A program made the translations under genes and the position numbers. From NCBI GenBank assembly GCA_964217345.1, contig CAXPJI010000008.1, positions 1 through 43,103 of the forward strand: DNA of 43,103 bases, given 5' to 3'. This stretch comes from UBA3478 sp964217345 (lineage in GTDB: Bacteria; Bacteroidota; Bacteroidia; Flavobacteriales; Flavobacteriaceae). Below are positions 14,413 to 22,461 of this stretch, piece after piece; position 1 is the first letter of the stretch, and every line of letters starts with the position of its first letter. The notes below the pieces were generated by a model. It saw only the letters and a list, made by a program, of their open reading frames with translations, had not been told where the DNA came from and searched no databases.

Positions 14413-15833
14413 GCGGAATAGTTCTCACTTGGCAAATCGCCCTAGGCTTATGCGTTTTGATGCTCAGTATCTATTCCTTTTACCAAGGGTACTTAGCTAT
14501 CCTATCCTATAGAACCCAATCAAAAGAGGAGGATACAAAATTAGGAGTATTCCCAACGGTAGTTCTTCAATTACCCCTTTTTAATGAAGGCAATACGATT
14601 GATGCAACTTTTAAGTCGATCCTTGAATTAACTTATCCTAAAGAACAGTTACAAATTCAAGTTCTTGACGATTCAACTGATGAAGGATCACGTGCATTAG
14701 CCCAACTATGGGTAGAACGATTGCATACTTATGGCTTCAAGGCAGAATACTTGTGGCGAGCTAATCGAATTGAATTTAAAGCTGGTGCGCTTCGAGAAGG
14801 TTTGGAAAAAACAGACTCCGAATTCGTAGCCATTTTAGATGCTGATTTTAGGGGCACACCGGGTTGGTTAGAAAAGGGACTTACGCCATTTAATGACCCT
14901 AAGGTAGGTATCGTCCAATTCAGATGGGGCTACTTCAACTTAGATGAAAGTTGGTTTACTCAAATGCAGGCATTACCCTTAGAGGTTCACTTTAGAAACG
15001 AACATCATGCACGTTATAACCATCGGTATTTAAGTAATTTTAATGGGACGGCTGGGATTCTTAGAAGATCAGCTATAGAAAATTCTGGTGGATGGAGTGG
15101 TGACACTTTAACCGAGGACATTGATTTGTCGTATCGTATTCAGTTAAAAAAATACCGATTGGTATATTATAACGAAAATTCTTTAGATTCTGAGCTACCT
15201 CATACCGCGAACGCCTATAGAACACAACAAAGAAGATGGAATAAAGGTGGCGCTGAAACACTCAAGAAGTTGTTTGTATCTATTCTTAAATCAGATTTAA
15301 GTTTTTCGCAAAGACTCTTCGCATTATTTCACTTATCAGGATCTAGTTTTTATCTCGCATCTTTAGGTCTTTTCCTTTTAAGTTTGTTTGGCTTACCTCT
15401 TAAGATCTCAGGCCTTTTAAACGAAAACGCCCTCTTTTGGACCTTCATTCAGGTAGCCCTAAGCGTCAACACGCTGATTCTCTTTACCTGTTTTTACCAG
15501 GCATATTCCAAATCTACATTCGGCTTTAATAGCCTAAGATTTACCCGCTTATTCATCACCTATATTTTATACACCACCGGGCTGGGTTGGCATCATGGTA
15601 AAGCAGTGCTTGAAGGTCTTATCGGGATGAAATCACCTTTTGAAAGAACTCCAAAAAAAGGAAGCACAACTTCAAAAAAGCAACGGCCACCCTATATCGA
15701 ATTACTCATTTCCCTTCTGTTCTTTGCAGCAGTCCTAGTTGATCTAAGAATTGGATTTTGGCCTATTTTAGGAATCCATCTCGTCGGTGGAATAGGCTAT
15801 CTTTTAAGTTTTTCGCACGCATGCAAAGCCTAA
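14409..15833 (+). CDS. Cellulose-synthase-like membrane GT2 glycosyltransferase
   Basis: 474 aa. ATG at 14409 overlaps the preceding TGA (ATGA). One N-terminal transmembrane helix (about 5-30) leads to a cytosolic GT-A domain with the processive-type D,D,D,QxxRW signature: QVLDDSTDEG (84-93, first Asp pair), ILDADF (142-147), LTEDIDLSYRI (234-244) and QQRRWNKGGAE (273-283). Three to four transmembrane helices close the protein (about 310-335, 350-375, 385-405, 440-470). Family members make beta-linked polysaccharides or glycosylate lipids such as ceramide or diacylglycerol. With no BcsB/PilZ or exporter partners nearby, a glycolipid product is more likely than a cell-wall polymer. Last of the clear GT-A enzymes in this run. 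Confidence 0.87.
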   Translation: MSGIVLTWQIALGLCVLMLSIYSFYQGYLAILSYRTQSKEEDTKLGVFPTVVLQLPLFNEGNTIDATFKSILELTYPKEQLQIQVLDDSTDEGSRALAQLWVERLHTYGFKAEYLWRANRIEFKAGALREGLEKTDSEFVAILDADFRGTPGWLEKGLTPFNDPKVGIVQFRWGYFNLDESWFTQMQALPLEVHFRNEHHARYNHRYLSNFNGTAGILRRSAIENSGGWSGDTLTEDIDLSYRIQLKKYRLVYYNENSLDSELPHTANAYRTQQRRWNKGGAETLKKLFVSILKSDLSFSQRLFALFHLSGSSFYLASLGLFLLSLFGLPLKISGLLNENALFWTFIQVALSVNTLILFTCFYQAYSKSTFGFNSLRFTRLFITYILYTTGLGWHHGKAVLEGLIGMKSPFERTPKKGSTTSKKQRPPYIELLISLLFFAAVLVDLRIGFWPILGIHLVGGIGYLLSFSHACKA

Positions 15834-17101
15834 GACGAAATAGCATCTATGTTATTCTCCCACTAACCCTTTTAGGGTATTATCTCCTAGCCCAGGTAGA
15901 ACGATCAGAAATCTCAATGCTGATTGGCCTATTTAGCCTTCTTTTTACCAGCTATATCGGTTTACTGAAATTGAAAGCTACGCACCTAGGGTGGATCCTT
16001 ATTGGACTCTGTTTTCGATTGGCCTTTATCGGCTCCACACCACTTCTGTCACAGGACTATTTTCGATTCATTTGGGACGGAAGCCTATTATCCAATGGGA
16101 TCAACCCTTACCTCTATCTTCCCGATGAACTCATCGAAATGTTTAGTCAGTGGGAATATTTGCACTCTGGAATGGGCCCAATGAGTGCCGGACACTACAC
16201 GAACTATCCGATGATTAATCAGCTGCTATTTACACTCGGAGTTCTTTCAACAAAGCCGATACTGACCTACCGACTTTTAATCATACTAGCTGATCTCATC
16301 ACCTTTAAGTTATTGACTAAACTAAGCTCGCAGACCTGGGGTTTAACCTATTGGCTGTCGCCAATGGTTATTCTAGAAGGTGTAGGCAACCTACATTTCG
16401 AACCGGTGATGGTTGCCTTCCTAGTTTTAGGCCTTTATCTTTTTAAGCAAGGTGTACACCTTAGGTCTTCTATTGCATTAGCAGCATCCGTACTTTTAAA
16501 ACTGATACCACTTATGTTCGCGCCTTTGCTTTTGAAAGTAGTAAAGCAAAAGCAACTGAAAATTATGGTGTTTGGATTCATTGTAACCCTAGCCTTATTC
16601 AGCACTCCTTTTCTTGACCCATGGTTTTTTGCCACCTATAGTGAGAGTGTGGGTTTATGGTTTTCGAATTTTGAATTCAACGCGGGTATCTACCGAATCA
16701 TCAAAGAAGTTGGTACATTATTTGGAGTTCAAGATTGGCAAATGATTCGATTTTACGGGAAGGCGCATTCACTTGCCATTATCATTCTTGCTTTAAAATT
16801 TACCTGGGGATGTGATCGTTTTTCAAAGGTGCTTGACAAAAGCTACTTGCTTCTACTGATCTATCTTCTGACTGCGCCAACGATTCATCCATGGTATCTC
16901 ATAACCCTACTAGCGCTCGGGGCAATTAGTAAACACCCATCCGCTATTCTATGGTCGTTTACCATTATTATAAGCTATGTAGCTTATCAAATGAACCCTA
17001 TCGAATTACCATTATGGCTGGTGGCTCTTCAGTTCATTCCCGTGCTAATATCACTGACTAGCTTCTCTTTCCGATCATTTTTAGAAAAGAAACTTCTTTA
17101 G
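15821..17101 (+). CDS. Multi-spanning membrane glycosyltransferase, GT-C / mannosyltransferase-like
   Basis: 426 aa from the ATG at 15821, which overlaps the preceding gene by 13 bases. About ten to eleven hydrophobic helices span the protein. The first extramembrane loop contains SQDYFRFIWDGSLLSNGINPY (77-97), the typical D-x-x-R/x-x-W-D-G ... G-x-N-P-Y element of GT-C enzymes that use polyprenyl-phosphate sugars (GT87-like mannosyl- and arabinosyltransferases). Later loops contain NLHFEPVM and TAPTIHPWYLI, common in the same group. It probably adds a sugar from the lipid-linked donor made by the DPM1-like protein to a lipid or glycan outside the membrane. The acceptor is unknown. Its 3' end overlaps the convergent rluB by 44 bases. 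Confidence 0.8.
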   Translation: MQSLRRNSIYVILPLTLLGYYLLAQVERSEISMLIGLFSLLFTSYIGLLKLKATHLGWILIGLCFRLAFIGSTPLLSQDYFRFIWDGSLLSNGINPYLYLPDELIEMFSQWEYLHSGMGPMSAGHYTNYPMINQLLFTLGVLSTKPILTYRLLIILADLITFKLLTKLSSQTWGLTYWLSPMVILEGVGNLHFEPVMVAFLVLGLYLFKQGVHLRSSIALAASVLLKLIPLMFAPLLLKVVKQKQLKIMVFGFIVTLALFSTPFLDPWFFATYSESVGLWFSNFEFNAGIYRIIKEVGTLFGVQDWQMIRFYGKAHSLAIIILALKFTWGCDRFSKVLDKSYLLLLIYLLTAPTIHPWYLITLLALGAISKHPSAILWSFTIIISYVAYQMNPIELPLWLVALQFIPVLISLTSFSFRSFLEKKLL

Positions 17102-17975
17102 TGTCAAGAGCTCTCCACTGCCCTCGAGGAAGGTCTTTTTTAGTGAGTCCCGCGAACATTACTCGATCGAGCTTTGCAACCTCATAACCCAAGTGTTCAA
17201 AAATTCTTCGAACGATACGGTTTCGTCCTGAGTGAATTTCAAGACCCACTTCACGCTTCGTTGCACCAGCGATATAGGAAACAGCATCAACACTTATCGG
17301 GCCATCTTCTAATTCAATTCCTTTCTCGATTTGTTGTAAATCGCTCACCTTTAGTGCACGATCTAATACCACATGGTAGATCTTTCTAACGGCATAGCGC
17401 GGATGAGTAAGCTTTGCAGCCAACTCCCCGTCGTTAGTAAAAAGCAACAGACCCGTCGTATTACGATCTAATCGACCTACAGGCAAAAGTCGACTCTTGC
17501 TAGCATTACTAATTAGATCCATGACGGTTTTACGACCTTTATCGTCTTCGGTAGTAGTAAGAAAATTCTTGGGTTTATTCAGGAGTATGTACTCCATCTT
17601 TTCTGAAGTCAATAGTCGGCCATCGAATTTAACTGAGTCACCAGGCATTACCTTGTACCCCATTTCGCTAACCACCTTACCATTTACCTCAACGCTACCA
17701 GCGGTAATGAAGGTATCCGCCTCACGTCTCGAACAGATTCCTGCGTGAGCAATGAAACGGTTCAGTCGCATGCTTCCATCATCAACCTTCTTCGGCTCAC
17801 TATTTGTCGGTTTTACAGGGCGCTTATTGAAAGGTCGTTGACCTCCCCTTTGCTGACCTCCTCTTTGTTGGCCTTCTCGTTTTGGTCCTTCAGTGGGTCG
17901 TTGTTTCCCTGATCTTTGACCTCCTGTGTTTTTCTTTGGTTTACGGTTGTTCAATGTGACTCGTTTAGAGCGCAA
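17058..17975 (-). CDS. rluB: rRNA pseudouridine synthase, RsuA/RluB family, with Gln/Gly/Arg-rich N-terminal tail
   Basis: 305 aa from TTG at 17975. The catalytic part starts at Met69 with an S4 RNA-binding domain (MRLNRFIAHAGICSRREAD), then YILLNKPKNFLTTTEDDKGR, the active-site motif LLPVGRLDRNTTGLLLFTNDGELA (catalytic Asp in GRLDRNT), and GRNRIVRRIFEHLGYEV. It isomerises one uridine of 23S (RluB) or 16S (RsuA) rRNA. The first 68 residues are basic and low in complexity (repeats of QQRGG at 36-45), common in Bacteroidota. No ATG exists in that tail; TTG codons at 17975 and 17954 are the only starts that keep it, and the ATG at 17771 would remove it. It follows the UbiA gene with an 11-base overlap if TTG 17975 is used. 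Confidence 0.9.
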   Translation of the reverse strand: MRSKRVTLNNRKPKKNTGGQRSGKQRPTEGPKREGQQRGGQQRGGQRPFNKRPVKPTNSEPKKVDDGSMRLNRFIAHAGICSRREADTFITAGSVEVNGKVVSEMGYKVMPGDSVKFDGRLLTSEKMEYILLNKPKNFLTTTEDDKGRKTVMDLISNASKSRLLPVGRLDRNTTGLLLFTNDGELAAKLTHPRYAVRKIYHVVLDRALKVSDLQQIEKGIELEDGPISVDAVSYIAGATKREVGLEIHSGRNRIVRRIFEHLGYEVAKLDRVMFAGLTKKDLPRGQWRALDTKEVSFLKMIGKRS

Positions 17976-18870
17976 AAATAAACGCTTTTAATTGATGTAA
18001 TCGATTCAAATCGAACAATAAAATGCTCAGGGTGCCTAATAACACCCAAAATTTCAATAACAAGCGCATTTTTAGATAGCTTATACCCATAAAACTGAAA
18101 ATCAATTCGATAGCTACAAAAACTAGAACTGCCACTGAGGTGCTAAAGTAAAGTTGCATCTGGCCGAGGTCAGACCGTAGGCTTAAACCAAGGCCTAAGA
18201 AGGCAAGAGCAAAAAGCATCCCGGCTGTAATTTTTCTGGTTTTTGACTCGCCTAATTGAATGGGTAGCGAATGTAAACCGCTAGAGAGATCTCCCTTCAG
18301 ATTGTTCAAATCTTTTAATTGAACGAGTACCCAAAGAAGAAGAAATAAAAAGCTAGCGAAGAGTAAAATGCGAGGTTCAAAATGCCTGTAATAAAGGAAT
18401 AGAGCAATAATAGGGCTAACAGCAAGGAAAGCGCTGAGTACAGATCCCCAGATAAAGAGGGAACGAATTCTATGAGAATATAGCCAAATGGTCGTAATGT
18501 ATCCGACGAAAAAAAGCGCTGCAAGAAGAGAGACCTTAAGCGCCATTAAAAAGGCAATAAGATTAAGAAGCAAATACCCTCGCATGAGGGAGGATAATGA
18601 CCACTGACCGTCAATGACTGTTTTCACCGGGCGATTAATAAGGTCTTTGGGATGATCGTAATATTGATTGATTAGATATCCGGCCGTAACCACAAAGAAG
18701 CTTGAACCAACGAGTAAATGAAGCTCTAGGTTTCGCAAGAGATCCGCTACTGGATAAGTCGATCCGAGAATAAAAATGGCGGATAAATATTGGGCTAAGA
18801 CAACCAAAAGTGCATTTTGGAGTCGAGTAACACTAAAAAACGTAAGTAGATTTCTTTTAACGCTAGGCAT
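17965..18870 (-). CDS. UbiA-family membrane prenyltransferase
   Basis: 301 aa with seven to nine hydrophobic segments. The two Asp-rich diphosphate/Mg2+ sites are visible: NQYYDHPKDLINRP (68-81; variant of NDxxDxxxD) and KDLNNLKGDLSSG (186-198; DxxxxxxD type). Family enzymes attach a prenyl chain to an aromatic or glycerol-phosphate acceptor at the membrane. The position directly after mvaD and mevalonate kinase (2 bases from the latter) and before rluB is an order I recall as conserved in flavobacteria. The usual annotation there is a geranylgeranylglycerol-phosphate-synthase-like or 4-hydroxybenzoate-like transferase. The acceptor cannot be told from sequence alone. Confidence 0.88.
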   Translation of the reverse strand: MPSVKRNLLTFFSVTRLQNALLVVLAQYLSAIFILGSTYPVADLLRNLELHLLVGSSFFVVTAGYLINQYYDHPKDLINRPVKTVIDGQWSLSSLMRGYLLLNLIAFLMALKVSLLAALFFVGYITTIWLYSHRIRSLFIWGSVLSAFLAVSPIIALFLYYRHFEPRILLFASFLFLLLWVLVQLKDLNNLKGDLSSGLHSLPIQLGESKTRKITAGMLFALAFLGLGLSLRSDLGQMQLYFSTSVAVLVFVAIELIFSFMGISYLKMRLLLKFWVLLGTLSILLFDLNRLHQLKAFIFAL

Positions 18871-18872
18871 AC

Positions 18873-19814
18873 CTAAAAGGTATAAACTACCTCTAATTGG
18901 TGACCATCTAACGCCTTTTTAGTAGCCTCTAAATCTTGAGTGAATCCCAAAAAATAGCCTCCACCGCCAGAGCCACAGAGTTTAAGGTAATAAGTATCGG
19001 TTTCTAACCCCTTCTGCCAAATATCGTGGAAGTTTGAAGGAATCATTGGTTTAAAGTGATCGAAGACCACTCCTGATAACTTTCGAAGATCGCTAAAAAG
19101 AGAGCGTATATTACCGCTTAGGAAATGATCAATACACGCATCAGTATATTGAACAAATTGCTCTCTCATGACCTCTTCGAACTGCTTGTTCTTTAGGTTC
19201 TCCATAAAGAGTTGAACCATAGGTGCCGTCTCTCCGGTTATACCGCTGTCTAATAGAAACACTGCTCCCTTACCCGCCTGGTTTTGCGAAGGTATTGGAG
19301 TAGATTCTACATGATCTTTGGCGTGTATTAAAATAGGTAGACTTAGATAACTATTGAGCGGATCAAGTCCCGATGAAGTCCCATGAAAATGAGATTCCAT
19401 AATCGCAAATTGTCCTTTGAGCGTAAGCAGTTTGTCTCGGGTTAATGAACCTAAGACCGAAACCTTCTCCCCAGCATATCGGTCATAAATCGCAGCAACA
19501 ATCGCTCCGCTACTCCCGACGCCATATCCCATAGGAATCGAACTATCGAAATACATGCCTTTCTCTAAATCGGCATCTAGACGCTCAAAATCAAACGAGA
19601 CATCAAGGCACTGCTCAGCCACCTGGCTCTTCAGGTAGGCAGCATAATTCTTTAGATGTGTATTTGATGAAGAAGGTATTTCAGAGGAGGTATTCTCGGG
19701 AAAACGCAAGGCTCCTTTGAACGCATTAAACGGTATAGCAAGGCCTTTAGAATCTTTAATGATCCCGTACTCTCCGAAAAGAAGAATCTTAGCGTAAAAT
19801 AATGGGCCTTTCAT
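18873..19814 (-). CDS. mvk: Mevalonate kinase-like GHMP kinase
   Basis: 313 aa from ATG 19814, giving the N-terminus MKGPLFYAKILLFGEYGII that I recall from flavobacterial homologues; ATG 19832 would add six residues. The GHMP kinase motifs are FYAKILLFGEYG (6-17), the ATP loop SIPMGYGVGSSGA (92-104) and the C-terminal LCGSGGGGYFLGF glycine-rich motif. It phosphorylates mevalonate (or, less likely, phosphomevalonate) on the way to isopentenyl diphosphate. It lies between mvaD (33 bases upstream) and the UbiA gene (2 bases downstream). No separate phosphomevalonate kinase is in the window. Confidence 0.87.
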   Translation of the reverse strand: MKGPLFYAKILLFGEYGIIKDSKGLAIPFNAFKGALRFPENTSSEIPSSSNTHLKNYAAYLKSQVAEQCLDVSFDFERLDADLEKGMYFDSSIPMGYGVGSSGAIVAAIYDRYAGEKVSVLGSLTRDKLLTLKGQFAIMESHFHGTSSGLDPLNSYLSLPILIHAKDHVESTPIPSQNQAGKGAVFLLDSGITGETAPMVQLFMENLKNKQFEEVMREQFVQYTDACIDHFLSGNIRSLFSDLRKLSGVVFDHFKPMIPSNFHDIWQKGLETDTYYLKLCGSGGGGYFLGFTQDLEATKKALDGHQLEVVYTF

Positions 19815-19847
19815 TTTGTTTAATTTTTTCATCTCAAAGGTAAACAA

Positions 19848-20906
19848 TTATTTCGCTCCAAATCCACATTCATCCAACAAGTATTGTCCGTCTTCACAAA
19901 ACGCAGCAAGCTCATTATCAATCAAATCAATAACACGCTTCTTGTTTTCAGCGGGGTATAGTACATGTACATTTGCGCCCGCATCCAAGGTAAAACAAAC
20001 CGGTATATTGGTCTCTGCTCTAAACGTTCTGATACGTTGTATAATTGACAAAGTACCCGGTTGCATTAAAACATAACTAGGTGTAGAACTAAGCATCATC
20101 GCGTGAAGACTAAGCGCCTCCAGTTCTACAATCTCGATAAACTGATCGAGCTCACCGCCTCGCAAAACAGGTAAAAGCTTCGCTAGATTTTCATTTGCTT
20201 GAGCAAATCGCTGCTTAGCAAAAGGGTGATTGTTCATTAGATTATGACCCACCGTACTACTTACAGACTTTACTCCTTTATGCACCAGTAAGATGGCGTC
20301 TTGGTAGGTGTTAAAAATCGGATGAGCCTCTAAAAAAGGTGTTGCAAAAAGATTTGAGCTTTCAGTGATATCTTTATGAAAACCCCAACTCATAAGAGGT
20401 CCTTCAATACTTCGAGCCGCACTTCCCGAACCCAGACGAGCTAAAAAAGAAGCCTTCTTTAAATCCACTTCGCTACCAGAAAGCTTGGCCTCGAGACTGC
20501 AAATAGCCATTGCTAAAGCTGCCATTCCACTAGCTGAAGAAGCTATTCCGCTACTGTGCGGGAAACTATTTGAGGTTTCGATATTCAAGCTATAGCCTTT
20601 CAAATAAGGGCAATAAATCTCTATTCTATCGACAAAAGATTGAATTTTTGGAATAAAACTTGGCTTGGCCTCACCCTCAAATTTTAAGTTAATTTCAGGG
20701 GACTTAGAAGGTTCAAAAGATACCGTAGTGTCGGTAAAAGCCTTACTAAGGGTGAACGAAATCGATGGATTGGCAGGAATCTGAGGATCGTACTTTCCCC
20801 AATACTTTACTAAAGCAATATTGCTCGGCGCACGATGTATGGTGCGATAAGAAAACCCGTTCTCCTTGAGGTCTGATTTAAATTCTTCGAGCAATTGATC
20901 ATTCAT
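19848..20906 (-). CDS. mvaD: Diphosphomevalonate decarboxylase
   Basis: 352 aa from ATG 20906; upstream in-frame codons are not supported by the family's N-terminus and would run into the divergent glpK promoter region. Family motifs: APSNIALVKYWGKYD (26-40), FPHSSGIASSASGMAALA (115-132), RLGSGSAARSIEGPLMSWG (157-175) and the catalytic Asp308 in CFTLDAGANVHVLYP. It catalyses the ATP-dependent decarboxylation of mevalonate-5-diphosphate to isopentenyl diphosphate. It is the first gene of mvaD-mvk-ubiA-rluB; a perfect TAnnTTTG box lies 19 bases upstream. Confidence 0.95.
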   Translation of the reverse strand: MNDQLLEEFKSDLKENGFSYRTIHRAPSNIALVKYWGKYDPQIPANPSISFTLSKAFTDTTVSFEPSKSPEINLKFEGEAKPSFIPKIQSFVDRIEIYCPYLKGYSLNIETSNSFPHSSGIASSASGMAALAMAICSLEAKLSGSEVDLKKASFLARLGSGSAARSIEGPLMSWGFHKDITESSNLFATPFLEAHPIFNTYQDAILLVHKGVKSVSSTVGHNLMNNHPFAKQRFAQANENLAKLLPVLRGGELDQFIEIVELEALSLHAMMLSSTPSYVLMQPGTLSIIQRIRTFRAETNIPVCFTLDAGANVHVLYPAENKKRVIDLIDNELAAFCEDGQYLLDECGFGAK

Positions 20907-20924
20907 AACTTCCCCAGTAAAGGG

Positions 20925-20932
20925 CAAAGATA
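20925..20932 (-). promoter_or_regulatory. Candidate -7 box (TATCTTTG) of the mvaD operon
   Basis: On the minus strand it reads TATCTTTG, a perfect TAnnTTTG match, 19 bases before the mvaD ATG in the 68-base divergent mvaD/glpK gap. No TTG at the usual -33 distance. On the plus strand a weaker box, TATCTTTT at 20947-20954, lies 20 bases before the glpK ATG, so the gap may hold two back-to-back promoters. Confidence 0.5.
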
Positions 20933-20974
20933 ACAGAATGTTATTGTATCTTTTTGGAGCTAAATGGGTTATTA

Positions 20975-22459
20975 ATGAAATCATATATACTGGCCCTCGA
21001 TCAGGGAACCACCAGCTCTAGAGCGTTAATTATTAATCACCAAGGTGAAGTTGTTGCCATGGCTCAGAAAGAATTCAAGCAATTCTTTCCACAAAATGGC
21101 TGGGTAGAGCACGATGCCAATGAAATTTGGGAAAGTCAACTCGAAGTTACTCGAGAAGCCCTTTCCAAAATCGAAGGCGAAGCATCGGTAGTAAGCGCTA
21201 TCGGAATTACCAATCAACGAGAGACCGCAGTCGTTTGGGATAGAAAAACCGGAAAGCCTATCTACAAAGCCATTGTCTGGCAAGATAAACGCACCACAGA
21301 AGTCTGTGAACAATTAAAGACTGAAGGAAAAGCTGCTTTCATTCAGTCTAAAACCGGCCTGGTGATCGATTCGTATTTCTCAGGAACCAAAATTGCCTGG
21401 ATACTCGACCACGTACCCGGAGCCCGAAAAAGAGCTGAGCAAGGTGAGCTTATGGCGGGTACTATTGACAGTTGGCTTTGTTATAAGTTGAGTAATCACA
21501 AGCTTCATATTACTGATCCTTCTAATGCATCACGCACCTTACTCTACAATATTAATACACTCGAATGGGACCCAGAGTTACTCGAACTTTTCAAAGTCCC
21601 AGGCAACCTTTTACCAGAGGTTAAGTCTTCGAGCGAAGTCTATGGACATACTCACAAAGCACTTTTCGGGGAAGAGATTCCTATAGCGGGTATTGCTGGA
21701 GACCAACAAGCCGCATTATTCGGACAACAATGCACCGAAATAGGCATGGTAAAAAACACCTATGGTACCGGTTGTTTCATGTTAATGAATGTAGGTGAGA
21801 AACCCGTCTTCTCAAAGGCTAATCTTCTTAGTACGGTAGCCTGGCAAATCGGCGATCAGGTCACCTACGCACTTGAAGGAAGTGTTTTTATGGCTGGCGC
21901 CATAGTTCAATGGCTTCGAGATAGTTTAGGTTTCATTGAAGCCTCTTCAGAGGTAGAGGCACTTGCAGCAAGCGTGCCAGATAGTTCGGGAGTTTACTTT
22001 GTACCTGCTTTTGTCGGGCTTGGAGCACCTTATTGGGATGCATACGCTAGAGGTCAAATCACCGGGCTGACTCGGGGAAACACAAAGGCTCATATCTCTA
22101 GAGCCGCATTAGATGCGATTGCCTATCAAACATTAGATATTTTAGAGGCCATGCAAAAAGATGCAGACACCTCGATTCAAGTACTTAAAGTAGATGGCGG
22201 TGCTTCAAATAATAATCTGCTCATGCAGTTTCAGGCAGACATTTTACAAAGCCAAGTGCTTCGACCAAAACAAGTAGAAACCACGGCCATGGGCGCTGCC
22301 TTTCTTGCGGGCCTCGCGGTAAAATTCTGGACCTCTACTCAAGAGATAAATAGTATCTCAGAAGAGGATCGAAGATTTATTCCAGAACCACTAAATTCAA
22401 AAATTACTAACGGAATTAAGGGTTGGCACGAGGCTGTGTCAACTTGCCTAACTAAATAA
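20975..22459 (+). CDS. glpK: Glycerol kinase
   Basis: 494 aa from ATG 20975 (an upstream TTG in frame is not needed). FGGY-family sugar kinase with the GlpK-specific N-terminus LALDQGTTSSRALI, FPQNGWVEHDANEIW, GITNQRETAVVWDRKTG, IAGDQQAALFGQ and the C-terminal ATP motif KVDGGASNNNLLMQFQADIL. It phosphorylates glycerol to glycerol-3-phosphate, trapping glycerol that enters through GlpF, encoded 2 bases downstream. Oxidation would then be by GlpD at 609-2162. Length and motifs are complete. Confidence 0.97.
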   Translation: MKSYILALDQGTTSSRALIINHQGEVVAMAQKEFKQFFPQNGWVEHDANEIWESQLEVTREALSKIEGEASVVSAIGITNQRETAVVWDRKTGKPIYKAIVWQDKRTTEVCEQLKTEGKAAFIQSKTGLVIDSYFSGTKIAWILDHVPGARKRAEQGELMAGTIDSWLCYKLSNHKLHITDPSNASRTLLYNINTLEWDPELLELFKVPGNLLPEVKSSSEVYGHTHKALFGEEIPIAGIAGDQQAALFGQQCTEIGMVKNTYGTGCFMLMNVGEKPVFSKANLLSTVAWQIGDQVTYALEGSVFMAGAIVQWLRDSLGFIEASSEVEALAASVPDSSGVYFVPAFVGLGAPYWDAYARGQITGLTRGNTKAHISRAALDAIAYQTLDILEAMQKDADTSIQVLKVDGGASNNNLLMQFQADILQSQVLRPKQVETTAMGAAFLAGLAVKFWTSTQEINSISEEDRRFIPEPLNSKITNGIKGWHEAVSTCLTK

Positions 22460-22461
22460 CT

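Noticed and set aside
17840..17880. Short tandem repeat as a mobile or CRISPR-like repeat
   Set aside because: It encodes the QQRGG repeats of the RluB tail; no spacers or terminal repeats.
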